Assembly: GCA_964564545.1 (NCBI GenBank)
Contig: CAZMBP010000054.1
Location: forward strand, 1 to 64,000
Length of the DNA stretch: 64,000 nucleotides
Origin: CAJQQY01 sp964564545
GTDB lineage: Bacteria > Bacteroidota > Bacteroidia > Chitinophagales > Saprospiraceae
Reading direction: 5' to 3'
Part shown: piece after piece, positions 53,697 through 63,207 of the stretch
Layout: every line of letters begins with the position of its first letter
Numbering within the stretch: position 1 is the stretch's first letter
Made by a program: the position numbers and the translations under genes
Notes under the pieces: model-generated
The model's database searches: none
What the model was told of the DNA's origin: nothing
The model's input: the letters and a program-made list of their open reading frames with translations, nothing else

Positions 53697-54608
53697 TTAA
53701 TTCTTTCTTCTTTTTCTAACCTTAGTCGTTTTTCTCCTTGCCGCTTTTTGGTTTCCTTTCTTTTTGACGACTGTAGTTGATTTTCTTCCTTTTACGTTCT
53801 TGCCATTTCTCTTTTTTACAGTAGTCGTTTTTTGTCTCACTACCCTATTACCGTTTTTATTGGTTCGAACAACTGTAGTTCTTTTTCTAACAACGGTTGA
53901 AGTTCTCCTATGTGGAGTGTATACTCGATGTGCTCGAACTACTCGGTGAGTTCTAACAACATGATAGTGACGATAATGTCTTGCATGAAATCCGTGATAA
54001 ACTCTAAATGAAACTGGTCTCCAAGGTCTCCACCATCGAGGATAAGTTCTCCATCTATAAGGAGAAACATACGGTCGATATCTCGGTGCATAAATAAATC
54101 TCACAGGAGTCCAGAAATAAACATTGACCACCACCCTTCTAAATTCATAATCTGCACTTGGACCACCTTTCCCAGATTGCTCTACTTGCTCTTCAAATGG
54201 TTCTACTATTTTTTGTTCCCCATAAACTTCTTCGTCTCCTACAATTTGGAGAATAGCAGTTTCTTTCCCTGTTTTCTCAATTTCAATAATTGCAATATCT
54301 TGATTTTCTTTTTCACTTACTGGAGCTTGGATAACAATAGCGTGAACATCTCCATCCATTTTATCTTCCACTCGCAAATAGTCAATTTCTCCATCTTCAT
54401 TTAAATCAAGATTATTGATATTGTTCTTTTCTTCATTTAATTTTTTTTCAAAATCTTCCAAAGAAGAAGATTGCTTAAATAAATCAAGTGCTCCTTCCAA
54501 ACTAAAATGATCTCCATCAAATCCAGTTGGTTCAGCTTCAGTTTGTGCATTAATTAAGGAGGTAAAAAGGAAGGTAAAGGCTAATGTGAAAATTAATTGC
54601 TTCATCAT
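53697..54608 (-). CDS. Secreted protein with acidic N-half and very basic His/Arg/Lys C-half
   Basis: 303 residues with a signal peptide (to about residue 22, INAQ). Residues 23-155 are acidic and include DLNEDGEIDYLRVED, an EF-hand-like loop (D-x-N-x-D-G-x-I-D-x-x), common in a Bacteroidota family of unknown role. Residues 160-225 are rich in Arg, His, Tyr and Trp (PRYRPYVSPYRWRTYPRWW, then HARHYRHYHVVRTHR), and 230-303 are almost solely Lys, Arg, Thr and Val (TTVVKKKG, TTKVRKRRKN). No sorting domain. The strong charge split suggests binding of a polyanion such as DNA, polysaccharide or LPS; this is inference. Confidence 0.8.
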   Translation of the reverse strand: MMKQLIFTLAFTFLFTSLINAQTEAEPTGFDGDHFSLEGALDLFKQSSSLEDFEKKLNEEKNNINNLDLNEDGEIDYLRVEDKMDGDVHAIVIQAPVSEKENQDIAIIEIEKTGKETAILQIVGDEEVYGEQKIVEPFEEQVEQSGKGGPSADYEFRRVVVNVYFWTPVRFIYAPRYRPYVSPYRWRTYPRWWRPWRPVSFRVYHGFHARHYRHYHVVRTHRVVRAHRVYTPHRRTSTVVRKRTTVVRTNKNGNRVVRQKTTTVKKRNGKNVKGRKSTTVVKKKGNQKAARRKTTKVRKRRKN

Positions 54609-54830
54609 ATTTATGTTTTCTTTAGATAAAATAGGTTAATAGATATTTTATAGACTAAGAAAAATCCATGAGGTTTAATCTGAGGATATTTTTTTTTAAA
54701 AAAATATCCCAGTAGAATCAATCTATCATTTTGTAGGTTGAAATAAATCATTTGGCCAATTCTTTAAAATGCTTTGATAAATAATTTTATTTTTAATTCC
54801 ATTTCTATTTTTCAAATAAAAATCAAAACA

Positions 54831-56840
54831 ATGAAAATCAAATCAATCTATTTCCTACTTTTAATCTTTACATTTTTTAGTTGCGAAAATGATGACGTAG
54901 AAGTGAAGCTCAGATATGAAAATATAGAAGATTATCCAGTTTACAATGGAGATGATTTGGGATATACATTTTCTCCACAAAAAACTACTTTTAAGTTTTG
55001 GTCTCCCAATGCTCAAGATGGCCGTGTTTTTATTTATGAAAAAGATGACGATAGTTCGATTATATCTTCCCATAAAATGAAGTTAGATGAAAATGGTGTT
55101 TGGGCAGTTACTGTCAAAGAAAATTTGGAGGGAAAATACTACACCTTCCAGGTAAAAAGATATAATGATTGGAAAAACGAATCACCTGATCCTTATTCAA
55201 AAGCTTGTGGTAGAAATGGCCGTCGATCTCAAGTATTAGATTTTTCCAAAACCAATCCCGTCGGTTGGGAAAATGACCAACGTCCTCCCCTAACTCAACC
55301 AAACGATATCGTTCTTTATGAATTGCATGTTCGAGATATGAGTATTGCTGAAAATTCTGGAATCCAACAAAAAGGAAAATATTTAGGTTTGGCTGAATTG
55401 GGAACTTTGAATTCTGATGGACTTTCTACAGGAATCGATCATATAAAAGAGTTAGGTGTTACTCATGTTCATTTGTTGCCTGTTTTTGATTTTAGAAGTA
55501 TTGATGAAAAAAAACCTGAAGCCGAAAGAAAATATAATTGGGGCTACGACCCACACCTATATAATGTACCTGAAGGAACTTATGCAACGGATGCCATGGA
55601 TGGTGCAGTTCGAATTCGAGAATTTAAAACTATGGTCAAAGCATTTCATGATGCAGGTATTCGAGTAGTGATGGATGTAGTTTACAATCATACAGGTTCT
55701 AAAAACTGGAATCCTTTTGATCGATTAGTTCCTCGATATTATTTTAGATATGATGAAAAAGGAAAAAAATCGAACGCATCTGCATGTGGAAATGAAACTG
55801 CTTCGGAGCGTCCAATGGTTCGAAATTTCATTTTACAATCAGTAAAATACTGGGCCGAAGAATATCATATTGATGGTTTCCGATTTGATCTGATGGGAAT
55901 CCATGATATTGAAACAATGAATTTGGTATCTAAAACTTTAAACAAAATTGATCCATCTATTTTTGTTTATGGGGAAGGATGGAATGCTGGAGAAAGTCCT
56001 TTACCAGAAAAAGATAGAGCTATAAAAGTCAATGCCACTCAATTGGATCAAGTAGCAGTTTTTAGTGATGATATTAGAGATGGGCTAAAAGGTCATGTTT
56101 TCACTCCTGATGCGAAAGCATTTATAAGTGGTAAAAAAGACTTGGAGGAAAGCATAAAATTTGGAATTGTTGGAGCAACTCAGCACCCTGAAATAGATTA
56201 TTCTAAAGTTAATTATTCTAAAGCACCTTGGGCAAAACAACCTGCTCAATGTATTAATTATGTAAGTTGCCATGATAACCACACCTTATACGATAGATTA
56301 GACATTTCATGTCCTGAAGCAACAGAAGAGGAAAAAGAAAAAATGGGTCGATTAGCTTTAGGGGTTGTTTTAACTTCACAAGGAGTTCCTTTTTTGCATG
56401 CTGGGTCTGAGTTTTTAAGAACCAAAAACGGTGTTGAAAATTCTTATCAAAGTCCAGACAGTATTAATGCTATTGATTGGTCTCTGAAAAATCAATACTC
56501 ACAAACTGTGCAATTTGTAAAGGACTTAATAAAAATGAGAAAAGCACATCCAGCCTTTAAAATGAAAACTCAAAAGGATATTGCTAAAAACCTAAGTTTC
56601 TTGCATTCCAAAAACAATATGATAGCTTATCAAATTAATGGAGAAAATGTTGGAGATAAATGGAAAAGGATTGTTGTAATCCTAAATGGTAATAAAAACA
56701 GCCAAAATGTTCAAATTCCAAAAAGTAATTGGAAATACATTTTAAAAAATGGAAAATATGATGAGGTAAATTTAGGCAAATCTTCAGGAGGTCGAGTAAA
56801 AGTTAATGGATTAGATATGATCATCATGGCTAAAGAGTGA
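54831..56840 (+). CDS. Type I pullulanase-like glycoside hydrolase (GH13), lipoprotein
   Basis: The ATG at 54831 gives a lipoprotein signal (SIYFLLLIFTFFSCEN) and a 669-residue protein. Order: CBM48-like N-terminal domain (FWSPNAQDGRVFIYEKDD), the YNWGYDP motif typical of type I pullulanases, and the GH13 barrel with VVMDVVYNHT, DGFRFDLMGI (nucleophile Asp), VYGEGW (acid/base Glu) and SCHDNHT. It cleaves alpha-1,6 branch links in pullulan, glycogen or amylopectin; lipid anchoring places it on the outer or periplasmic face. No other starch-utilisation gene is next to it. Confidence 0.92.
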   Translation: MKIKSIYFLLLIFTFFSCENDDVEVKLRYENIEDYPVYNGDDLGYTFSPQKTTFKFWSPNAQDGRVFIYEKDDDSSIISSHKMKLDENGVWAVTVKENLEGKYYTFQVKRYNDWKNESPDPYSKACGRNGRRSQVLDFSKTNPVGWENDQRPPLTQPNDIVLYELHVRDMSIAENSGIQQKGKYLGLAELGTLNSDGLSTGIDHIKELGVTHVHLLPVFDFRSIDEKKPEAERKYNWGYDPHLYNVPEGTYATDAMDGAVRIREFKTMVKAFHDAGIRVVMDVVYNHTGSKNWNPFDRLVPRYYFRYDEKGKKSNASACGNETASERPMVRNFILQSVKYWAEEYHIDGFRFDLMGIHDIETMNLVSKTLNKIDPSIFVYGEGWNAGESPLPEKDRAIKVNATQLDQVAVFSDDIRDGLKGHVFTPDAKAFISGKKDLEESIKFGIVGATQHPEIDYSKVNYSKAPWAKQPAQCINYVSCHDNHTLYDRLDISCPEATEEEKEKMGRLALGVVLTSQGVPFLHAGSEFLRTKNGVENSYQSPDSINAIDWSLKNQYSQTVQFVKDLIKMRKAHPAFKMKTQKDIAKNLSFLHSKNNMIAYQINGENVGDKWKRIVVILNGNKNSQNVQIPKSNWKYILKNGKYDEVNLGKSSGGRVKVNGLDMIIMAKE

Positions 56841-56870
56841 CCTTTTTACGGTGAAAACTCTTCATTTTAC

Positions 56871-56914
56871 AAAAAAGAAGGATACTTATGATCTATATGA
56901 GTATCCTTTTTTTA
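56871..56914 (+). terminator. Intrinsic terminator after pullulanase
   Basis: Stem AAGGATACT/AGTATCCTT with a 13-base loop, A-run before and T-run after. Confidence 0.88.
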
Positions 56915-57660
56915 TTTTATCAAAAAAAAATAAAAAAAAATCTATTTTCCTTAAATCAACTGAATAACAAAAAATGAGAATGGAAAAAGCTACAAATCAA
57001 TCTTTTACAAGTTGTCTATTTTCAACATAGAGAAATAATCCATGTCACATTTAAATATATTTTGTTTTCTCCTAGCTCGTTTTCAATAAAAAACGGTATT
57101 TTTTATTTTGTGACACTCCTATTGGCATAGGAATTGCAATTTAGTTAATCATACAACGCAACTATAACCTCCCACCTAACTTTCCCTCCGAATATTGAAA
57201 CAGCCAAACTGAATTATAACTTTTACACACACATTTTTCAAATATCGAATATTTTATGGTTCTAACATTAATCACGCTTTTATTTTTAAAACCCAAAAGA
57301 TTCTAGATGCGCCCAAACCAATAGATCTTTTACACACGCACATTTTTAATAACTAAACACACCTATTTTTTAATTTTTAACATTTTAAAAACCCGATTTA
57401 ACACACGACCCTATTTTTTTTACTAACGCACTCTTTTTAAAAATAACTAACACAGCCTTTTTCATTACACCTAATTTTTTATTTAACTAAAAACGCTCTA
57501 CTTATTAATTAATGGTTCCTTATCAAGTCAATAAAAATATATAATGGTTACTCTAATTTCTTGAAAATATAATAACTCAACAGCACATTTAAATACATGC
57601 CCAAAATCAAAGATTTTAGATTGCTTAATTGATATCGAACAAATTATTTTCCTAACTACA
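56915..57660 (+). other. Gene-free, strongly G-poor region
   Basis: No coding frame is supported. From about 57190 to 57510 the plus strand is built of short C/A-rich words (ACACACG, CTAACGCAC, ACACAGCC) alternating with T-runs at intervals of roughly 25-35 bases. In 57331-57510 I count 39 C and only 6 G. The block is followed by a plus-strand terminator although no gene precedes it. Confidence 0.55.
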
Positions 57661-57706
57661 AAAAGATGGTAAGTTCAAATTATTGAATTTCACCATCTTT
57701 TTTTTA
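57661..57706 (+). terminator. Orphan plus-strand terminator
   Basis: AAAAGATGGT pairs with ACCATCTTTT, extended by TTCAA/TTGAA, followed by a T-run. The pullulanase transcript already ends at 56914, so this hairpin implies another transcript arising in 56915-57660. Confidence 0.75.
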
Positions 57707-57711
57707 TTAAA

Positions 57712-57741
57712 AACGCCATTCCGAGTGATCGGAATGGCGTT
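57712..57741 (-). terminator. Terminator after the PAP2 gene
   Basis: Perfect 12-bp stem AACGCCATTCCG/CGGAATGGCGTT with loop AGTGAT, followed on the minus strand by TTTTTAATAA. Confidence 0.9.
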
Positions 57742-57778
57742 GATATTTACCATTTTAAGTTCAATCTTTAATTTGAAA

Positions 57779-58705
57779 CTAGCCTTCGATGAATGCTTCT
57801 GAACCACGAATTTTTTCTTTCCAAGAAGGGGAATTTTTTTCGATCATGATCATCACAGGATAAGGAGACAATACAATTATACCACCCAAAACAGCATCTA
57901 AAAAGAAGTGATTAGCTGTCATCACTATAACTAGGAGTACAAACAACGGATAAATCCATACTATTGCCCTTAATAAAATATTTTTGGCATATAGAAATAC
58001 TCCAAATGCAATCAGTAAGGAATTTCCAAAATGCATAGACGGCATAGCCGCAAACTGGTTGAATAATTTAGAATTTATTCCTTTGTATAAGTTGATTCCA
58101 CTAATTTGATTAAGCGTATCTATAAATCCATCACCAAGGTAGATCCCCATTTCACTTAAATTTCTGAGCACTTGACCTCCATAATTAGCATATGGATTAG
58201 CTACTAACTCATTGATCATTCTCGGAGGAGCACAAGGGAATCCAACAAAAAAGAAAAGTGTAATTACATTGGCTATTAAAAATCCATTTCTAATAAATAT
58301 ATAATGCTTTCGTTGCTTATTGTACAACCAAACAAAGAATATTATAGTAGTTGGAATATGTAATTTGATATAAATCCAGTTGATTACTTTAAAGAGCGTT
58401 ACTTTATCTAGAAAATATTGCTGGATTGAGAGCTCATATAAAATACCTAATCCATTTTCCCATTCAATTACTTTTTGAGCATTTGCAAATGCAGTAGCTT
58501 CATCACCAATAGCCAATCCTCTAGATACTTTATACAAAAGTAAAAATCCAACAAAAAGCATCAATTCTCTAAATCCAGAATACTGTTTGAGTGATGGTTT
58601 AAAATGTTCCCATACAGTAGCTCCTTCTGCAGCTCTATCCCTTGACGCCTGCCAACTATAAAAAAAGATAATAGTTAATAAAACCACCAGACTGGTAAAA
58701 TTCAT
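57779..58705 (-). CDS. PAP2-superfamily membrane enzyme (Aur1/Ipt1-like)
   Basis: 308 residues with about six to seven membrane segments. Catalytic motifs: AAMPSMHFGNS (C2, with the catalytic His) and TANHFFLDAVLGG (C3, H-x3-D), with PCAPPRMI before them in place of the usual C1. This layout is that of the Aur1/Ipt1-like PAP2 group, which moves a phospho-head group onto lipids (in eukaryotes inositol phosphorylceramide synthase). In Bacteroidota, which make sphingolipids, a role in complex lipid head-group transfer is possible but not shown. A -7 box lies 47 bp upstream. Confidence 0.85.
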   Translation of the reverse strand: MNFTSLVVLLTIIFFYSWQASRDRAAEGATVWEHFKPSLKQYSGFRELMLFVGFLLLYKVSRGLAIGDEATAFANAQKVIEWENGLGILYELSIQQYFLDKVTLFKVINWIYIKLHIPTTIIFFVWLYNKQRKHYIFIRNGFLIANVITLFFFVGFPCAPPRMINELVANPYANYGGQVLRNLSEMGIYLGDGFIDTLNQISGINLYKGINSKLFNQFAAMPSMHFGNSLLIAFGVFLYAKNILLRAIVWIYPLFVLLVIVMTANHFFLDAVLGGIIVLSPYPVMIMIEKNSPSWKEKIRGSEAFIEG

Positions 58706-58751
58706 ATTTGTAGGTTGCTTATTACTCTTCAGAGAAATAGTTAAAAAAAGG

Positions 58752-58759
58752 CAAATATA
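58752..58759 (-). promoter_or_regulatory. -7 box for the PAP2 gene
   Basis: Minus-strand TATATTTG, exact TAnnTTTG match; a TTCG about 18 bp upstream is a poor -33. Confidence 0.5.
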
Positions 58760-58872
58760 ACAAAGATTTCGTCTTTACGAATTCAGAGGTTGTGAAGAAT
58801 TCCATTTTGACTTTTTAATTTTCTATTATTTATTTCCAGTAGATTTTAGACTCATTTTATTTACTTTGCATC

Positions 58873-59805
58873 ATGAACAAAACTAAGTCTTCCCCTTCTG
58901 AAATTATACTAAGTAATCAAATCCCAGCAAAAGAAAGCAAAGAATTGATATGGCTGATGCTATATGTATGTATTGCCTATCATTACAAAGTAATTGTCTG
59001 TGGACTATTTGGGAAAGTACTAGGGTATACATGGATTTGTCATACGATGATACATGGAATAACAACAAATCATTGGTTTGAACAATTAGTCTATATCCCT
59101 TTATTATGGTATGTTTTATATAGAATGGTAATTGTAGTTTTTGGCCCTCACGGGAATGAAGTTTTAAGTAAAAAAATTCAAAGTAAGAAAACACTTGCCA
59201 TATTTTTTGCATCCATGTACATCTATGGTACAGGCATCCATTTCGCCAATACAATAGAAATATATTCTCGAGTAAATCTTGGAATATCTTCAGGCCCCTT
59301 ATATGAACAAATCTTTTGGATTGATGAAGTTATGAGCCATTGGGTTCAGTTCTTTTTTTATTTTTTATTTTTTGCATGGTTGATTGTATATGATAGACTA
59401 GACCGCGAAGATGGAAGCTATGTTGCAATATTCACCGGACTTTTGCATGGCCTAGAAAGAGCGATAGGCGTAATTGAAGGAGACAATCCATATAATGCTC
59501 TGGGGTTTGGTTCCTGGATTTTGATTGCATGCCTAATAAGATATAGAAAGCATGACATGAATTTTTCTAGAGTCTGGAAAGATTTCTTTTTTAGACATGG
59601 ACTGTCTTTTGGAATAAGTATGCCATTAGCAATTTTAAGTTATTATTTTATATTTAATGGCTTTGTCCAACCTTCCACTATGGGAGATTCAGGGTGGAAA
59701 GTAGTAGCTTTTGGAGGAATATATATTTTGATTGGTTTTACTTTTGCGGTTTTTTTAGATCATATTTTATCAGAAAAAGTAACTATTCCCAATAATGAAA
59801 AATGA
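58873..59805 (+). CDS. Polytopic membrane protein, hypothetical
   Basis: 310 residues with about seven membrane segments. Conserved-looking His, Asp and Glu lie in or near membranes: YGTGIHFANTIE, WIDEVMSHWVQFFFYF and LLHGLERAIGVIEGD. Such intramembrane His/Glu patterns are reminiscent of lipid hydroxylases or CREST-type hydrolases, but I cannot assign a family. Divergent from the PAP2 gene with 167 bp between starts, so joint control is possible. TACTTTG just before the ATG is one base short of a -7 box. Confidence 0.7.
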   Translation: MNKTKSSPSEIILSNQIPAKESKELIWLMLYVCIAYHYKVIVCGLFGKVLGYTWICHTMIHGITTNHWFEQLVYIPLLWYVLYRMVIVVFGPHGNEVLSKKIQSKKTLAIFFASMYIYGTGIHFANTIEIYSRVNLGISSGPLYEQIFWIDEVMSHWVQFFFYFLFFAWLIVYDRLDREDGSYVAIFTGLLHGLERAIGVIEGDNPYNALGFGSWILIACLIRYRKHDMNFSRVWKDFFFRHGLSFGISMPLAILSYYFIFNGFVQPSTMGDSGWKVVAFGGIYILIGFTFAVFLDHILSEKVTIPNNEK

Positions 59806-59838
59806 GTTAATCCTTTTCTTAGGATTAACTCATTTTTA
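59798..59838. terminator. Bidirectional terminator overlapping a stop codon
   Basis: Perfect stem AATGAGTTAATCCT/AGGATTAACTCATT with loop of six bases and T-run; the left arm includes the TGA stop of the polytopic protein gene. Serves the convergent DUF5686 gene too. Confidence 0.9.
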
Positions 59839-59848
59839 AATTGAAATA

Positions 59849-62434
59849 TTAAAATTCTAAGCCCATTCTAAATCTAATTCCTAGCCCTTTTACTCCAAAT
59901 AAAACTGGAATATTGGGGTTGTCTAGGTAATTAAAACGTTGCACTATATCAATTGATAGAACCTTAAAAATATTAGCAATTCCAACACTTCCTTCCATAT
60001 ACGGCTCATTAATTAATGTGTAAGTTAATGTATTTCCGAAGTCATCAGTTGGGAATTGTATCAATTCAGGATTAAGACTTGGATTATTTTTATCACTTAC
60101 CTTTCCGTATAGCATTTTGAAAGTAAAGACTTCACGAAGTTTTAATTTCCTGATAAGTGGAATCTTATTTAATAAATATCCATTCATATAATATAATCCA
60201 TTAAAACTGACATATTGATCACTCACGAACTCTAAAAAGTTCATCATATTATAAGAGAAAGTCTGATAAGAATACGTTTGATTAGCTCTTGGTAAAAACA
60301 TTAAATTATAGGGTACTTGTCCAAACATTTTCCCACCTTCTAAATAAACGTGCATAATTCCTAAAAAAGAGAAATTAAACTTCTTAAAAATATTTAGAGT
60401 AACTCGATGATAGTCATAATCACTTCCGAACAAATTAGGAGCCCCATATTGATAATCTAATTTAAAAATCGGATAGCGATTGAAAAGGTTAGTTCTATAT
60501 GTTCTTCCTTGTAGAAATTCTTCATTAGGAGCCCAACGTAGATTCATCGAAAACTCCGAAACATCGACTGCATCTATCGTTTTTTGCACTTGCTCCTCAA
60601 AATAGTTAAAAGCCAAGGCTCCAATTGGCCGATCTCTTCTCTGTTCAAATCCAAACCTGTAGGAAAAATCACTATCCAATTCCCTTTGATACTCAATCTT
60701 GGTAGAAGTAAATAATATTAATCTATCGGCACTTCCCCTCTTAAATGATAATAAGAAATTATCCTCATTAATAAATGCTAACCTTTGACCTGGAAAGTTA
60801 GTATCATGCTGATGTCTGAGGAGGATAAAGTGCCTTGGATTTTCCATAAAATCATCATTAAAGGAATACATCGCTTGCGTCGAATATTTCCATTTTTGAT
60901 CTCCAAAGGCATAAAGCAATTGACCTTGTAGTTGTAATTTCGAAGAGAATTTTCGGTTAGTTTCCCCTCCAAATCTAATTCTATTTCCCTCCGTATCATT
61001 AAAACTGTAAAACCCATTTACTGGCCCAATATCAATGGGGCCAACAGGAATATAACCTGTAGAAATAAAGTTAATTACATTTAAAGTAGTTTTTACAGTT
61101 GGAATAGTTTGTAAGGTATCAACTAATTTATAGACAGAGGCTTCTGAATCTGTAAGTGGAAACGGCCGGATATCTTCCCAGTATTTTTCATCTTTCTCAA
61201 ATAAATCATCAGCATCAATTTTCTTTTGCACACCTGTCCAAACTGATTCATCAGGGGGTTGATTAACAAGATGGTCGGTATACGTTGTTGATTTTCTTCC
61301 AAAAAACCCAAATCCTTTTTTAGTAATTTGAAAATCAAGAATCATTTGGTCTTTTGACAAAATCCAAACACCTTTTTCCTTGGTAAACTCCTGATTCACA
61401 CGCATGTCGGTTACCCAATTCAAGTTAATCTGATCAGTAATTCCCATATTCACATTGAGAACAGTATAATTAGAATCAAGAGAAATAGCCAGATTACCTT
61501 TAAAACCAAAGTTTTGTTTATTCGCTGGTTGAAAAGCAAGGTCAATGCATTTTATATTATTGATCTCTATTGTATCATTTATATAAAAATGATAATAAAA
61601 GGGGGCTATACTGGAAAGAGGGCTTACGAATTGGATACCAACTACATCAATATTATTTTTATAAATATCAACGTCTTGATACATCAATTTAACTAGCTGT
61701 GATACCGTCTTATCATCCACTAATTGATCAAAATTAGAAACCTTAACTGCATCACGATACTCCTTTTTCTCTTTAGGGGTTTTTCTGTAATATATTTGAG
61801 AATTCCCCTCTTGCATATAAACTGGAAGATATGGTTTACCATTTATGGCAGAGGTATCTACATTGTCAAAAATAAATTGGAATTGATTGAATATTTTTCG
61901 ATTCCGAAACTTATCTGTGATATTATTAATGTCAAGCTCTATCTTTTCATACTTTCTATATTCATAATAGTCTTGGCCTTCAAGCCTATTTTTATCTTTA
62001 TTTTTTATGGCTCTTTTCACAAACTCAACGGCTGGATTACCTCTCCTTCTATACCTTCTTTTTTTAGCAACAATTGTAACCTCTTTTAGGCTAGTTGAAG
62101 TAGGCTTTAGCTCTACATCAATTTTTTGCCTTTTCCCTACTACGATGTCAATGGTATCTGTATCATAACCGACATATGATACTATCAATTTGTCTGTCAT
62201 CCATTGTGATTCTAATTCATAGAAACCATCAAAGTCAGTTGTTGTTCCTACCGTTGTTCCTAATGAACCTATATTCACAAATGGTAGAGCCTCTTTTGTG
62301 TTTGCATCTATCACTTGCCCTTTTACCCTAGTAACTTTTTGCTTAGGTTGTTGTGCATGAATAAATGAAAAACTTAGAAAAACTAAAAAACAAAGTGAAT
62401 AGATTCTCTTTGAATTTTTAAATAATAATTGCAT
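59849..62434 (-). CDS. DUF5686 family outer-membrane protein with carboxypeptidase-regulatory-like domain
   Basis: The ATG at 62434 is preferred to the TTG at 62449; it begins a signal peptide (MQLLFKNSKRIYSLC, then SFSFIHAQ). 861 residues. Residues about 35-120 are a CarboxypepD_reg-like beta-sandwich (VKGQVIDANTKEALPFVNIG, GYDTDTIDIVV), then a basic link (KKRRYRRRGNPA) and the long DUF5686 region with a C-terminal barrel ending in LGIRFRMGLEF. The family is common in Bacteroidota and resembles TonB receptors without a plug; its role is unknown, possibly outer-membrane assembly. Two -7 boxes lie upstream. Confidence 0.88.
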   Translation of the reverse strand: MQLLFKNSKRIYSLCFLVFLSFSFIHAQQPKQKVTRVKGQVIDANTKEALPFVNIGSLGTTVGTTTDFDGFYELESQWMTDKLIVSYVGYDTDTIDIVVGKRQKIDVELKPTSTSLKEVTIVAKKRRYRRRGNPAVEFVKRAIKNKDKNRLEGQDYYEYRKYEKIELDINNITDKFRNRKIFNQFQFIFDNVDTSAINGKPYLPVYMQEGNSQIYYRKTPKEKKEYRDAVKVSNFDQLVDDKTVSQLVKLMYQDVDIYKNNIDVVGIQFVSPLSSIAPFYYHFYINDTIEINNIKCIDLAFQPANKQNFGFKGNLAISLDSNYTVLNVNMGITDQINLNWVTDMRVNQEFTKEKGVWILSKDQMILDFQITKKGFGFFGRKSTTYTDHLVNQPPDESVWTGVQKKIDADDLFEKDEKYWEDIRPFPLTDSEASVYKLVDTLQTIPTVKTTLNVINFISTGYIPVGPIDIGPVNGFYSFNDTEGNRIRFGGETNRKFSSKLQLQGQLLYAFGDQKWKYSTQAMYSFNDDFMENPRHFILLRHQHDTNFPGQRLAFINEDNFLLSFKRGSADRLILFTSTKIEYQRELDSDFSYRFGFEQRRDRPIGALAFNYFEEQVQKTIDAVDVSEFSMNLRWAPNEEFLQGRTYRTNLFNRYPIFKLDYQYGAPNLFGSDYDYHRVTLNIFKKFNFSFLGIMHVYLEGGKMFGQVPYNLMFLPRANQTYSYQTFSYNMMNFLEFVSDQYVSFNGLYYMNGYLLNKIPLIRKLKLREVFTFKMLYGKVSDKNNPSLNPELIQFPTDDFGNTLTYTLINEPYMEGSVGIANIFKVLSIDIVQRFNYLDNPNIPVLFGVKGLGIRFRMGLEF

Positions 62435-62471
62435 TAGATAAATGTTCAAAATTTTAGATAAATGTTGGAAA

Positions 62472-62479
62472 CAAAAATA
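62472..62479 (-). promoter_or_regulatory. -7 box P1 for the DUF5686 gene
   Basis: Minus-strand TATTTTTG, exact TAnnTTTG match, 38 bp before the ATG. Confidence 0.45.
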
Positions 62480-62519
62480 CGTTAAGAATTGATTTTTTGG
62501 TTAAATATTTTTTTGAGCG

Positions 62520-62527
62520 CAAAAATA
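62520..62527 (-). promoter_or_regulatory. -7 box P2 for the DUF5686 gene
   Basis: A second TATTTTTG in the same context (CGTATTTTTG) 48 bp upstream of P1. The rest of the gene-free stretch 62528-62769 shows no convincing gene on either strand. Confidence 0.4.
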
Positions 62528-62769
62528 CGATATGGAAACGAAATAAAAACAACAATAGTCTTTGGAATTACAAATTTTATATTTAAAACTACGATTATTT
62601 GTCCGCAAGAAAACCTTTTAAAAACTCCATTTTTTATTAACCCAAATATTTTTGCAAATGTCTCAATTTTCGAAATCACAAACTGATTTTTTCGAGCGAA
62701 TTGAGTTAAAAAATATATTAACCGTACTCTTTCCTCTATGAACTGTTTTTAATTTTCATTACGTAAAAA

Positions 62770-63168
62770 TTAACTTTCAATTATTTCATACGTTCCAGTT
62801 ATTTCGACTTCCTTTTCTAACATTTTTGCTACCGAACAATAAGTCTCCAAAGAAGAAGCAACGGCTTGTTCTGCTTTTTTAGGTTTTACTTTTCCAAAGA
62901 TTTTATAATGTAAATTTATTTTTGTGTACAATCTAGGAATTTCATCTCTACGAGTCCCTTCTACTTCAACTTTGATGTCCTTAACCTCCTGACGCATTTT
63001 TTCCAAAATCATAACAATATCGATCGTACTACATCCGGCAACTGCCATGAGGACAGCTTGCATTGGACCAGTTGCAGTTCCATCCCCACTTAATTGAATA
63101 GAGTGTCCAGCATCATTTTTAGCAACATAATGTTGAAGAGAATCGGTGGTTTCTAAAGTAATTTTCAT
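62770..63168 (-). CDS. OsmC family protein
   Basis: 132 residues. GMQAVLMAVAGCSTIDIVMIL-type helix (here GPMQAVLMAVAGCSTIDIV) with a redox cysteine, and a second cysteine in SSLETYCSVAKML, are the peroxidatic and resolving cysteines of OsmC/Ohr-like proteins. These reduce organic hydroperoxides in the cytoplasm. The YhfA-like subgroup fits by length. It follows the DUF1415 gene by 39 bp and may share its transcript. Confidence 0.9.
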   Translation of the reverse strand: MKITLETTDSLQHYVAKNDAGHSIQLSGDGTATGPMQAVLMAVAGCSTIDIVMILEKMRQEVKDIKVEVEGTRRDEIPRLYTKINLHYKIFGKVKPKKAEQAVASSLETYCSVAKMLEKEVEITGTYEIIES

Positions 63169-63207
63169 TTTGAATATATTTTTATTTAAAAAATTCTAAC
63201 AGTTTGT

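Noticed and set aside
62482..62686. Overlapping open frames of 65 codons on both strands upstream of the DUF5686 gene
   Set aside because: They are mirror images over the same A/T-rich bases, match no family, and the region holds two -7 boxes for the DUF5686 gene.
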